From: DASUPK01 sp963736305
GTDB taxonomy: Bacteria > Actinomycetota > Thermoleophilia > Solirubrobacterales > 70-9
Length of the DNA stretch: 64,000 nucleotides
Direction: 5' to 3'
Assembly: GCA_963736305.1 (NCBI GenBank)
Contig: CAVTOD010000005.1
Span: 496,001 to 560,000 of the forward strand
A program made the translations under genes and the position numbers. The notes under the pieces were generated by a model that saw nothing but the letters and a program-made list of their open reading frames with translations, was not told where the DNA came from and made no database searches. Shown here piece after piece: positions 42,369 to 50,242 of this stretch (the first letter of the stretch is position 1; each line of letters begins with the position of its first letter).

Positions 42369-42386
42369 TCGAGGGTGCTCCCTCGA
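42369..42386 (+). other. perfect hairpin just after amtB
   Basis: TCGAGGG-TGCT-CCCTCGA forms a perfect seven-pair stem 14 bases after the amtB stop, ahead of the main terminator. Confidence 0.55.
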
Positions 42387-42401
42387 GAGCGCCGCGTTTC
42401 G

Positions 42402-42439
42402 CCGCCGCCCCCGCCGCAAGGTGGGGGCGGCGGTCGTTT
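42402..42439 (+). terminator. rho-independent terminator of amtB
   Basis: CCGCCGCCCCC (42402-42412) pairs with GGGGGCGGCGG (42423-42433), an 11-pair GC stem followed by TCGTTT. It ends at the stop of the convergent LysR gene. Confidence 0.8.
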
Positions 42440-43346
42440 ACAGCTGGTACTGGCGGGCCGTGTCCCGGAGAAGGTCCAGCATCGTGGCCGCCGCGGGCAG
42501 CGAGACGCCCGTGCCGGGAGTTGCGACCACGACGTTTCGGACCGGCGCGTCCGGGTGCAGGTCGCTGACGGCGATGTCGTAACTGACGGCCTGCGCGAGA
42601 GCGAGCTGCGGGATCAGCGCAACGCCGACTCCGGCGGCGACCAGCCCCTGTACCGTCAGGTAATCGTCGCTCTCGAACGAGACTTGCGGCTCGAAGCCCG
42701 CCGCGCGGCAGATCCGGACGACATGCCGAGCGCAGGCACTGGCCTCGGAGGTCTGCACCCACGCCTCGTCGGCAAGGTCCTCGAGGGTGACACGCTCCTT
42801 CCTCGCGAGCTTGTGGCCCTTCGGCACGGCGAGCATCATCGGGTCCTCGAACAGCGGCGCGCTCCGCAGTCCCGGGCCGAGCTCGCCCACTCCCTCGAAC
42901 TCGAACGTGAGGGCCAGGTCGAATTCACCATCCCGAAGCCGCGGCGTCAGCTCCTCGGGCTCGCCCTCCACGAGGCTGAGGGCGACGTCGGGGTGAGCAG
43001 TGCGAAACGAGGCGATCGCCAGCGGCATCAGAGTGGCCCCCGCCGTCGGGAACGAGGCCATGCGGAGCTCGCCGCCCTTGACCCCGGCGATCGCGCCCAG
43101 CTCGGCCTCGGCGGCATCGAGCTGAGTCAGGATCCGACCCGCATGATCGACGAGGCGCTCGCCCGCCGTCGTCGGCCGCACCCCACGGCGGCTCCTCTCC
43201 AACAGAGGGATTCCAGCCTCGGACTCGAGCGTCGCGATCGCCTGGGAGACGGCTGACTGGGTGTAGTTGAGCGCGCTCGCCGCCTCGGAGAACGAGCCCT
43301 GGGCGACGACCTCGGTGAGCACCTTGAGGCGCTGGACGTTCAGCAT
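42438..43346 (-). CDS. LysR-family transcriptional regulator
   Basis: A 302-residue LTTR: helix-turn-helix LKVLTEVVAQGSFSEAASAL then YTQSAVSQAIATLE, effector domain from about residue 90 (GELRMASFPTAGATLMP) to the end. It lies between amtB and a divergent universal stress protein gene. TTAGCA and TATAGA spaced 18 bases on the minus strand make a fair promoter. The effector is unknown; it may act on the stress gene. Confidence 0.94.
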   Translation of the reverse strand: MLNVQRLKVLTEVVAQGSFSEAASALNYTQSAVSQAIATLESEAGIPLLERSRRGVRPTTAGERLVDHAGRILTQLDAAEAELGAIAGVKGGELRMASFPTAGATLMPLAIASFRTAHPDVALSLVEGEPEELTPRLRDGEFDLALTFEFEGVGELGPGLRSAPLFEDPMMLAVPKGHKLARKERVTLEDLADEAWVQTSEASACARHVVRICRAAGFEPQVSFESDDYLTVQGLVAAGVGVALIPQLALAQAVSYDIAVSDLHPDAPVRNVVVATPGTGVSLPAAATMLDLLRDTARQYQL

Positions 43347-43354
43347 TAGCGGTG

Positions 43355-43369
43355 CTGATTCTATAGATC
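43355..43369. promoter_or_regulatory. AT-rich dyad between LysR and universal stress genes
   Basis: TGATTCTATAGATCA has 4-base arms around a 7-base centre and covers the likely LysR -10 box. It is framed by a perfect inverted repeat CATTAGC (43344-43350) and GCTAATG (43385-43391), the first of which includes the LysR start codon. Confidence 0.4.
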
Positions 43370-43453
43370 ATGAGAAGTACTTGTGCTAATGGCAGGAGGC
43401 GGGGAGGATGCCAGCGAACTTCGAGACTACAAATCTCAAATGAGGAGACCGCA

Positions 43454-44158
43454 ATGGCCAAGATCATCGTTTCCTACGACGACACCGACAACGACAGGGA
43501 CGCACTCGCCCTCGGCAGCGCGCTCGGCGACCTCGGCGGCGACGTTTCGCTGGCTTACGTCCGCCACACCCAGCAGCCCGACAGGGCGCGCGAGGCGCTG
43601 GAGGAGAAGGAGGCCGAGAAGCTGCTCGAGCACGGCGCCGAGGCGCTCGGCGACGAGAAGACTCCCCGACACGTGGTCGTTCACGCCTCGACCGGCGCCG
43701 GCCTCTGGGAGCTGGCTGAGAGCGAGAAGGCGGACGTGATCGTCTTCGGTTCCGACTATCGGACCGCCCAGGGCGCCGTCATGCCGGGTACCTCCGCGCA
43801 GCGGATGCTGACGGGCGGGCCCGCCGCGGTCGCCATCGCGCCGGCCGGATATCGCACCGGCAGCACCGAGCTCAAGACCATCGCCGTCCTGACCGAGGAC
43901 GACGGCGACGAGGCCGCCTCCGAGACCGCGAAGAGCCTCGCGGATGCGCTCGGCGGGACCGTCGCGGAGCGTCGCGAGGGTGCCGACCTGCTCGTCGTCG
44001 GTTCCTCGCCCGCTTCGCCCAAGGGCCACGTCAACCTGAGCGCGAGGGCGGGCTACGCGATCGAGACCGCCAACACGCCGGTGATCGCCGTCCCGCGAGG
44101 TGCCGCAATCAAGTTCTCGAGGCCGGGCATCGTCAAGCGGGTCGCCGCAAAGGTCTAG
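43454..44158 (+). CDS. universal stress protein, two UspA-like halves
   Basis: A 234-residue UspA-family protein. The first half starts MAKIIVSYDDTDNDRDALALG and contains VIVFGSDYRTAQGAVMPGTS, a diverged nucleotide-binding loop. The second half (KTIAVLTEDDGDEAASETA ... LLVVGSSPASPKGHVNLSA) repeats the fold in degenerate form. GAGGAGA precedes ATG 43454. Such proteins bind ATP or AMP and support stress survival; targets are not known. It is divergent from the LysR regulator. Confidence 0.9.
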   Translation: MAKIIVSYDDTDNDRDALALGSALGDLGGDVSLAYVRHTQQPDRAREALEEKEAEKLLEHGAEALGDEKTPRHVVVHASTGAGLWELAESEKADVIVFGSDYRTAQGAVMPGTSAQRMLTGGPAAVAIAPAGYRTGSTELKTIAVLTEDDGDEAASETAKSLADALGGTVAERREGADLLVVGSSPASPKGHVNLSARAGYAIETANTPVIAVPRGAAIKFSRPGIVKRVAAKV

Positions 44159-44191
44159 CGGCCGCCTGCAGCCGCGACTGGTGGCGAAGCC
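44158..44191. repeat. dispersed intergenic repeat, copy A
   Basis: A 34-base element that matches copy B at 47519-47553 with two substitutions and one indel. It begins GCGGCCGCCTGCAG and ends TGGCGAAGCC. It fills the gap between the convergent stress and TIR-like genes. Confidence 0.7.
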
Positions 44192-44192
44192 G

Positions 44193-44831
44193 TCAGCCGC
44201 TAAGCCGGTCGCCGAGGGCCCGCAGCGACGCTTCGTCGTCCGGCACGAGGCGAATGACGTCCACTCCGACGAGCTGAGCCGGGATCGCAGCATCGTCGAA
44301 TTGCGCGACCACGGCGCGCCTGCCGAGCGCGCCGAGGGCCAATCCCGCGTCGAAGAGCCATGAGGGCGAAGGCTCGGCGCTATCGATGGCGAGCACCGCC
44401 GCGTAACGTGGACCTGAGGCGCTGGTGGGCGGGTTGAGAATCCGCGCACGAAGCTCGGCCCACGGCGCCGTCTCCAGCTCGAGTCTCTCGAGCAGGCGGC
44501 CGATCTCCGCTTCGGCGTCGGAGCGCTCGGCAAGCACCGCGACGAGTGGGCCGGCGGGCGACCGCGCCGCGTCGACCAGGCGACGGGTCACATTCTCGGA
44601 GTTCCGCTCGGCGTTCGACCATCCGCGTCCCATCGACAGATCCGTATCGGCGAGCTCGGGGCCTTCGAGGATGATCAGGCTGCAGTCCTTCGGCTCCCAA
44701 TCCTTGTCTCCAAGCCTGATGATGCGGCCCTGCATCCAGGGATCGAGGATCTCGGCCCGCATCCTCGCCTCGTCCAGGTTGAACGCGCGGGCATGCCTGA
44801 AGCCCATGGAGATCTCCACGTGAAACGCCAC
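44193..44831 (-). CDS. protein with TIR-like (PF10137-type) C-terminal half
   Basis: A 212-residue protein. The N-terminal half (1-90) is unrecognised: MGFRHARAFNLDEARMRAE, then LIILEGPELADTDLSMGRGW. The C-terminal half follows the order of the TIR-like, CAP12-type fold: a first strand and helix (LVAVLAERSDAEAEIGRLLE), a strand AAVLAID, the core PSWLFDAGLALGALGRRAVV, which parallels N-V-I-F-E-L-G-x-x-x-G-x-L-G-R-x-x-V, and IPAQLVGVDVIRL near the end. The position of the catalytic Glu is Asp161. An NADase or nucleotide-binding role is thus possible but doubtful. The fold call rests on pattern only. Confidence 0.6.
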   Translation of the reverse strand: MAFHVEISMGFRHARAFNLDEARMRAEILDPWMQGRIIRLGDKDWEPKDCSLIILEGPELADTDLSMGRGWSNAERNSENVTRRLVDAARSPAGPLVAVLAERSDAEAEIGRLLERLELETAPWAELRARILNPPTSASGPRYAAVLAIDSAEPSPSWLFDAGLALGALGRRAVVAQFDDAAIPAQLVGVDVIRLVPDDEASLRALGDRLSG

Positions 44832-44856
44832 TGCCTCGATGCTATGGCTCCCTCAA

Positions 44857-44862
44857 TACCCT
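44857..44862 (+). promoter_or_regulatory. -10 box of metF, leaderless type
   Basis: TACCCT is followed by seven bases and the ATG at 44870. No Shine-Dalgarno is seen. Confidence 0.5.
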
Positions 44863-44869
44863 TGGTGCG

Positions 44870-45790
44870 ATGAGAATCGACGAAATGCTCTCCTCGACCC
44901 GGCCGGTCTTCTCGGTCGAGTTCTTTCCCCCCAAGACCGAGGAGGGGCGCCAGACGCTGTTCGAGACCGTGGAGGTCCTGCGCAGGCTTGATCCTCACTT
45001 CTTCTCGGTGACGTACGGCGCCGGCGGCGCTACGCGCGAGGGCACCCTCGACACGACCAGGGCGATCCGCGACCAGTACGACTCGGAGGCGATGGCCCAT
45101 CTGAGCTGCGTCGGCGAGTCCACCGAGAGCCTGCGGGAGATCATCGACCGGATCGCGGGTGCCGGGATCGAGAACATCCTGGCGCTGCGCGGCGACCCAC
45201 CGCGCGGTGAGAAGGACTTCGAGCAGCCCGAGGGCGGCCTGGCGAGCGCATCCGATCTGGCCGCGCTGATCCACGAGACCCATCCGGAGATCGCAATCGG
45301 CGGGGCGTGCTTTCCGGAGGTCCACCCGGAGGCGCCCAGCCTCGAGGCCGACCTCGCCTACCTGAAGACCAAGGTCGACAACGGCGTCAGCTTCCTGATC
45401 ACGCAGCTCTTCTTCGACAACCGGCTCTATTTCGACTTCGTCCCGGCGGCTCGCGCGGCGGGCATTGACGTGCCGATCATCCCCGGCGTCATGCCGATGA
45501 CCGGCTTCAGGCAGATCGGGAGGATCTCCGAGCTCTGCGAGGCGACGATCCCGGATCCACTGGCATCGGCGATGGAGGCGCTCGAGGGCGACGAGCGCGC
45601 GGAGTTCGAGCTCGGCGTCGCCTACGCGACCCAGCAGTGCGCGGACCTGCTGCGCCGCGGCGCCCCTGGCATCCATCTCTACGCCCTCAATCGCTGGCCG
45701 GCCGCCCGGGCGATTCTGGGCGCGCTGCACGCCTCCAAGCCATGGGAGGAGCGGGAATCAGGCACGCCCGCCCGCGCAGGCGCCGCCTGA
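44870..45790 (+). CDS. metF: 5,10-methylenetetrahydrofolate reductase
   Basis: A 306-residue FAD-binding TIM barrel that reduces methylene-THF to methyl-THF for methionine synthesis. Seen: VFSVEFFPPKTEEG with the catalytic glutamate, FFSVTYGAGGATREGTLDTT, LSCVGESTESLRE, NILALRGDPPRG, and ITQLFFDNRLYFDFV. The end IHLYALNRWPAARAIL is typical. Flavoprotein location is the cytosol. Confidence 0.97.
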   Translation: MRIDEMLSSTRPVFSVEFFPPKTEEGRQTLFETVEVLRRLDPHFFSVTYGAGGATREGTLDTTRAIRDQYDSEAMAHLSCVGESTESLREIIDRIAGAGIENILALRGDPPRGEKDFEQPEGGLASASDLAALIHETHPEIAIGGACFPEVHPEAPSLEADLAYLKTKVDNGVSFLITQLFFDNRLYFDFVPAARAAGIDVPIIPGVMPMTGFRQIGRISELCEATIPDPLASAMEALEGDERAEFELGVAYATQQCADLLRRGAPGIHLYALNRWPAARAILGALHASKPWEERESGTPARAGAA

Positions 45791-45816
45791 GGCTGCGCTT
45801 AGACTCTCTCGCGGCG

Positions 45817-46644
45817 ATGTCGGAGTTCGACTACAACGGCCACACCATCTCCTACGACGAATACGGGGAGGGCGACCGGCCGCTCATCCTGATCCATGGC
45901 CTCCTGATGAGCCGCCGGATGTTCGACCGCCTCGGCCCCGAGATGGCCGCCATCGGGAACCGGACGATCGCCATCGACCTCCTTGGACACGGACGCTCGG
46001 ATCGGCCGCCGGAGATGTCGAACTACTCCATGACCTTCTTCGCGCGCCAGGTCGAGGCCCTGATGGACCATCTCGAGATCGAGAAGGCGGTCGTCGGCGG
46101 GACCTCGCTCGGGGCAAATGCGACCCTTGAGCTCAACCACCTCTCCCCTGAGCGGGTGCGCGCGATGATGATCGAGATGCCGGTGCTCGACAACGCCCTG
46201 CTGGCGGCGGCGTTGATCTTCACGCCGATCATGGTCGGGCTGAGGCTCGGCGAACCGCTGTTCCGGCGCGTCGCGGCAGCCGCGCGGAGGATCCCGCGCA
46301 CCAACCCGCTGCTCGAATTGGGCCTCGACATGATCAGGCAGGATCCTGCGCCGTCATCGGCCGTCCTCGAGGGGCTCTTCCTGGGCTCCTCGGCGCCCCA
46401 CAAGCAGTTCCGGGTCAAGATGACCCAGCCGACACTCATCATCGGGCACCGCGCCGATCCGCTTCACCCGTTCTCGGACTCGGGCATGCTGGCCGAGGAG
46501 CTTCCCAACGCGCGGCTGATCGAGGCGAACTCCATCCTCGAGTGGCGGATCTCCCCGGGGCGGCTCGATGCCGAGCTCGCCGGCTTCCTGGATGACGTCT
46601 GGGGTGTCACGCGGACTCCCGAGGCCGCGCTAAGCGAGGCTTGA
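45817..46644 (+). CDS. alpha/beta hydrolase-fold protein lacking the usual histidine
   Basis: A 275-residue protein: LILIHGLLMSRRMFDRLGP (oxyanion HG), IAIDLLGHGRSDRP, nucleophile elbow GGTSLGAN, and IIGHRADPLHPFSDS with the acid position. At the end, where most relatives have a GH before the last helix, the sequence is EANSILEWRISPGRLDAELAGFL with no histidine. It may not be a hydrolase, or may use another residue. ATG 45817 starts 26 bases after metF, so it is probably cotranscribed. Confidence 0.87.
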   Translation: MSEFDYNGHTISYDEYGEGDRPLILIHGLLMSRRMFDRLGPEMAAIGNRTIAIDLLGHGRSDRPPEMSNYSMTFFARQVEALMDHLEIEKAVVGGTSLGANATLELNHLSPERVRAMMIEMPVLDNALLAAALIFTPIMVGLRLGEPLFRRVAAAARRIPRTNPLLELGLDMIRQDPAPSSAVLEGLFLGSSAPHKQFRVKMTQPTLIIGHRADPLHPFSDSGMLAEELPNARLIEANSILEWRISPGRLDAELAGFLDDVWGVTRTPEAALSEA

Positions 46645-46672
46645 ACCGCCTCCGCTAGCCTCTTCGCCTCGC

Positions 46673-47452
46673 ATGGCCAGCCGTAAGGAAGAGAAGGAGC
46701 GACTCCGCGCGCAGCGGCTCGCCGCCGAGCGCGCGGCGCAGTCGGGCGGGCGCCGCCGCCTGTTTGCGGGCTACGTCGTCGCCGGGGTCCTCGCCGCGGC
46801 GGTGATCGCCGGGCTGGTGGCCGTGATTGCGAGCGGCGGCAGCGGGGGCGGCGGCGGCGCGAGCGCCTGCGACAACGCACACATCCAGAACACCGGCAGC
46901 TTCAACGGCCTGACGCCCGACTGCCGGAAGGGAACGACCGAGTCCGTCGCCCCGGCCCAATTCGGAGATCTCGTTGTCTCCGCCCAGAAGGCCGGGTGCC
47001 AGCTCAGGGAGAACCTGCCCGACGAGGGCAACACCCATGTGCCGAACTCGACGGCGGTCCACTACGGAACCGTGCCTCCGACCTCGGGCAACCACAACCC
47101 GGTCCCGATCTCCGACGGCGCCTACTCGACGCCCGTCACCAGCGACACGAGCAAGGAGACCAACATCCGCAACGAGGTCCACGCGATGGAGCACGGGCGC
47201 GTCGAGGTCCACTACAAGCCGAGCCTGCCCGAGGATCAGCAGCTGGCGCTGAAGGGCGTCTTCGACGCCGACCCCAACGGCATCCTGCTCTACCCCGATC
47301 CCGATATGCCCTACGCGGTCGCGGTCACCGCGTGGACCAACGAGGTCGTCTGCCCGAACTTCAACCCCGTCGTGCTCGACGTGATCCGGAACTTCCGCGA
47401 CAAGTACCGCGGGAACGGGCCGGAGCAGCAGATTCCCATCAATTTGGGATAG
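46673..47452 (+). CDS. DUF3105 membrane-anchored protein
   Basis: A 259-residue protein with a charged N-terminus (RKEEKERLRAQRLAAERAAQ), one membrane segment at about 30-52, a Gly/Ser linker and an outer DUF3105 domain. The domain has NTHVPNSTAVHYGTVPPTSG, the HAMEHGRVEVHYKPSLPEDQ motif and CPNFNPVVLDVIRNFRDKY. Conserved histidines suggest metal binding, but no activity is known for the family. TAGCCT lies 11 bases before the ATG. Confidence 0.9.
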   Translation: MASRKEEKERLRAQRLAAERAAQSGGRRRLFAGYVVAGVLAAAVIAGLVAVIASGGSGGGGGASACDNAHIQNTGSFNGLTPDCRKGTTESVAPAQFGDLVVSAQKAGCQLRENLPDEGNTHVPNSTAVHYGTVPPTSGNHNPVPISDGAYSTPVTSDTSKETNIRNEVHAMEHGRVEVHYKPSLPEDQQLALKGVFDADPNGILLYPDPDMPYAVAVTAWTNEVVCPNFNPVVLDVIRNFRDKYRGNGPEQQIPINLG

Positions 47453-47518
47453 GCCCCAAGCGGGTGCCAGGCCGCCCTCCTTTGGAGCGGAGGCCGAGGC
47501 CGTAGCGACTTGTGATGG

Positions 47519-47553
47519 GCGGCCGCCTGCAGGCGCGATCTGATGGCGAAGCC
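47519..47553. repeat. dispersed intergenic repeat, copy B
   Basis: A 35-base element nearly identical to copy A at 44158-44191, in the gap between the DUF3105 and amidase genes. Upstream of it the gap holds GGAGCGGAGGCCGAGGCC and no other clear signal. Confidence 0.7.
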
Positions 47554-47570
47554 AAAGTGTTTCGACACAT

Positions 47571-48767
47571 ATGCGGAAGCGAATCTCTCTGACCATCAGC
47601 CTCGCGCTGCTCACGGCCCTCGCCTGGACCGCGGCGCCGGCGCTCTCGCTGCGCCCGTACATGACGGGCGCGGTCGACTTCGAGCACACAATTCCGGCGG
47701 CGAAGCGAATGGATCCCGCGGCGATCGCATCGGCGCGGGACGGCGATCCACACGCCGCCACCCCGCGCTGGATCTCTCCTCCGATCGAGGCGCCGCACCG
47801 CTTCGACCTGGTCGGGGTCGCCCGCGAGCCGCGCAACGTCGAGATCCGGGTGCGCGACGACGGCGGTCGCTGGAGCAACTGGGTCGAGCAGGAGGACGGC
47901 ACGCCGATCTACGTGGGCGGGGCCGACGTGGCGCAGGTGCGGGCTTCGTTCCGGCCCCGGGGGCGCCTGCACTTCGTGAACGTCTCGGGCACCTCCGGCA
48001 GCTTCGCCGACCGGCTGGTCAACTCCGCTCGTCACGCGATCAACGCAGCCTTCATCTCGGTCGTTTCGACGCCGCTCGCCGAGGCCCTGGCGCCCAAGCC
48101 CCAGGTCGTCAGCCGGGCCGGGTGGGGCGCCGATCTCGCGAGCGGCGGGTGTCCGCCCCGCGGGCCGGCCGAGTACGGGACCGTTCAGGCCGCCGTGATC
48201 CACCACACCGTGAACGCCAACGACTACACGCCCGAGGAAGCCCCGTCGATCGTGCTCGGGATCTGCCGGTTTCACGTCTACGGCAACGGCTGGAACGACA
48301 TCGGCTATAACGCGCTCGTCGACCGCTACGGGACGCTCTACGAGGGCCGCGCGGGGGGCCTGAAGCGTCCCGTCGTGGGTGCCCAGGCGCGGGGATTCAA
48401 CTCGCTGACCACTTCAATCGCCTCGATCGGCGACCACACCAGCGAGGCGCCCACGCCGCAGGCTCAGCGCTCGATCATCCAGTTCCTCGCCTGGAAGATG
48501 GCCATCGGCCACGCCACACCGGTCAACGCGACGGTCCAGCTCACCTCCGCGGGCGGACCGGAGAGCCGCTACCCCGCCGGCGCCCTGGTGACCGTGCCGA
48601 AGATCATGGGACACACCACCCTCGGCCTGGCCGCCTGCCCCGGCGAGGCGCTGATCCCGCTGATTCCCCAGATCCAGGCGGCGATCCAGAAACGGATCAG
48701 GCACTTCGCCAAGGGACGGCGCAAGAAGAAGCACCGCAAGCACCACGCCGGCGGCATTCCGGGCTGA
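47571..48767 (+). CDS. secreted N-acetylmuramoyl-L-alanine amidase (PGRP/Amidase_2)
   Basis: A 398-residue exported protein with a signal peptide (MRKRISLTISLALLTALAW, cut near residue 26). A beta-rich region of about 140 residues precedes the zinc amidase domain that starts VVSRAGWGADLASGG. Zinc ligand regions are AAVIHHTVNANDYTPEE, and MGHTTLGLAACPGE near the end, with IGYNALVDRYGTLYEGRAGG between. The tail is basic (KGRRKKKHRKHH), as in the propeller protein. It cleaves the bond between muramic acid and the stem peptide. Confidence 0.94.
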   Translation: MRKRISLTISLALLTALAWTAAPALSLRPYMTGAVDFEHTIPAAKRMDPAAIASARDGDPHAATPRWISPPIEAPHRFDLVGVAREPRNVEIRVRDDGGRWSNWVEQEDGTPIYVGGADVAQVRASFRPRGRLHFVNVSGTSGSFADRLVNSARHAINAAFISVVSTPLAEALAPKPQVVSRAGWGADLASGGCPPRGPAEYGTVQAAVIHHTVNANDYTPEEAPSIVLGICRFHVYGNGWNDIGYNALVDRYGTLYEGRAGGLKRPVVGAQARGFNSLTTSIASIGDHTSEAPTPQAQRSIIQFLAWKMAIGHATPVNATVQLTSAGGPESRYPAGALVTVPKIMGHTTLGLAACPGEALIPLIPQIQAAIQKRIRHFAKGRRKKKHRKHHAGGIPG

Positions 48768-48776
48768 GCGGCCAAC

Positions 48777-49697
48777 CTAGGCGCGGTACTCGGGGAAGAA
48801 CCCGGGGTCAGACCCCGCAGGGTCTGACCGCGCAGTCAGCTGCTCGTAGGCAGCCGGGTCGCAGATCAACTCATGGGTGTAGAAGGGAGCCTCGCCGTTC
48901 GCGAACCCGCGCTTGAAGGAGTCCAGCGAATCGCCCGGGGTGAGCCCGCCGCCGAGGCTGAGCGGCAGGCCCTGCTCAGTCCCCAGCGAGATCATCGCCG
49001 CGAACAGGTTCTTCATCGGCGAATCCCCAAGCGCGTCGTCCGCGGTGCCGCCGAGGTAGTAGTGCAGGTAGTCGTCGCTAGCCACCGCGATCGCCCCGGC
49101 GAGGTTGGCTCCCTCGCGGGCGCCGAGGACCAGCCAGCTGCGCTCGCTCCGCAGGAGACGCTCGAAGTACTCGCTCGGAAAAAAGTAGCGCTCGGCGGCG
49201 CCGGTTCGGGCCATGGTCTCTCCATAGGCGCGCTCGAAGGCGGACCGCGCGGCCTCATCCGCCTCGGGACCGGCGAGCACGGGGGCCTCCCAGCCCCGCC
49301 GCTCGTTCCGCCGGATCTGCTCCCGGAGGCGCTTGCGGATGCCGGAGTCCCCGTCTGCGACGTGGACGTGGTTGCGAAGCGTCCCGCCGGCCAGAGCCGG
49401 ATCGCCGATCCGGTCGCGCAAGAAGAGGCTGACCAGGCCCGTCTCCGACCAGTCGATCGCACCCGGGTCGACTGGCTCTTGACACGGCCCGGACGCCCCC
49501 GGATATCCGTACGGCGAGCTCGCGTCGACGCGTTCGTCTCCCTCGATGGAGCGGACGATCACCGGCAGCCGGAGGCCGGCGTCCTCGACCTCGATCGTGT
49601 GGGTCGCGCCCTCGGCCTCGAGGAAAGGGGACGAGCGGAAGAAGTTCTCGTCGTCGGACGCGGCCAAGCCGCCGTCCGCGATCAGCCTGGCCTTCAC
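48777..49697 (-). CDS. FemAB/GNAT-type acyl- or aminoacyl-transferase (PF13480-like)
   Basis: A 306-residue protein with a tandem GNAT layout: an N-terminal half with ENFFRSSPFLEAEGATHTIE and YGYPGASG, and a C-terminal half with the arginine-rich helix GIRKRLREQIRRNERRGWE, the AWLVLGAREGANLAGAIAVASDDYLHYYLGG-type core (RSWLVLGAREGANLAGA) and DSLDSFKRGFANGEAPFYT. Such proteins work in wall or exopolysaccharide modification. GTG start overlaps the neighbouring GNAT stop. A perfect inverted repeat lies in its last 20 codons. Confidence 0.85.
   Translation of the reverse strand: MKARLIADGGLAASDDENFFRSSPFLEAEGATHTIEVEDAGLRLPVIVRSIEGDERVDASSPYGYPGASGPCQEPVDPGAIDWSETGLVSLFLRDRIGDPALAGGTLRNHVHVADGDSGIRKRLREQIRRNERRGWEAPVLAGPEADEAARSAFERAYGETMARTGAAERYFFPSEYFERLLRSERSWLVLGAREGANLAGAIAVASDDYLHYYLGGTADDALGDSPMKNLFAAMISLGTEQGLPLSLGGGLTPGDSLDSFKRGFANGEAPFYTHELICDPAAYEQLTARSDPAGSDPGFFPEYRA
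48806..48829. repeat. perfect 10-base inverted repeat inside the 3' end of the FemAB-like gene
   Basis: Arms GGTCAGACCC and GGGTCTGACC around CGCA. It codes for a repeated Ser-Asp-Pro. It lies 38 bases after the convergent amidase stop, so it may end that transcript, though no T-run follows. Confidence 0.7.
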
Positions 49698-50242
49698 TCT
49701 TCGGGCGGCTCGGGAAGGTCCTCGCGAAAGCCGCCCCAGAGCTCGACGTCGATCAGCTCGTCGCCGTGGCGGACCTGCTTGCGCAGGACGCCCTCCTGCT
49801 TCCAGCCGTTGTATATGACCGCCTTCTTCGCCGCCTCGTTCGTGGCGGGGATCCGGCCGTAGACCTTGTGGGCGCCGAACTCCTCGAACGCCTTCAGGTT
49901 GGTGAGCCGCTCCGCCTCGCGGCCCACGCCACGTCCCCGAACCCGCTCGTCGCCCATGATCGCCCCGAGCTCGGGCGCAGTCTGGCGGCGCAGCCCATAC
50001 AGCGCCGTGAAGCCGACCGCGTCATCGATTCCCTCGACCTCGACCGCCCACTTGCGGTCCTCGGCCTCCGGATCGCTCGACTGCTCGATCGCGCGCCCGA
50101 CCCAGCGCTTCGCGTCCTCCTCGGTGAACTCCCCGTCGCGGTGCTCGAGCAGGTTGGCCGTCGCGCCGGGCGAGTTGAACCAGCGGTGAACCGCGGCCGC
50201 GTCCTCCGGCCGGAAATCCCGCAACGAGATGCCCCGGGCCAT
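49694..50242 (-). CDS. GNAT-family acetyltransferase
   Basis: A 182-residue GNAT N-acetyltransferase of the RimJ/RimL-like Acetyltransf_3 type: ISLRDFRPEDAAAVHRWFN at the start, IDDAVGFTALYGLRRQTAPELGA, the acetyl-CoA loop GDERVRGRGVGREAERLT and VYGRIPATNEAAKKAVIYNGW. ATG 50242 shares a base with the upstream stop and has GGGGGAG before it. In this cluster it may acetylate a sugar nucleotide or glycan; that is inference. Confidence 0.9.
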   Translation of the reverse strand: MARGISLRDFRPEDAAAVHRWFNSPGATANLLEHRDGEFTEEDAKRWVGRAIEQSSDPEAEDRKWAVEVEGIDDAVGFTALYGLRRQTAPELGAIMGDERVRGRGVGREAERLTNLKAFEEFGAHKVYGRIPATNEAAKKAVIYNGWKQEGVLRKQVRHGDELIDVELWGGFREDLPEPPEE

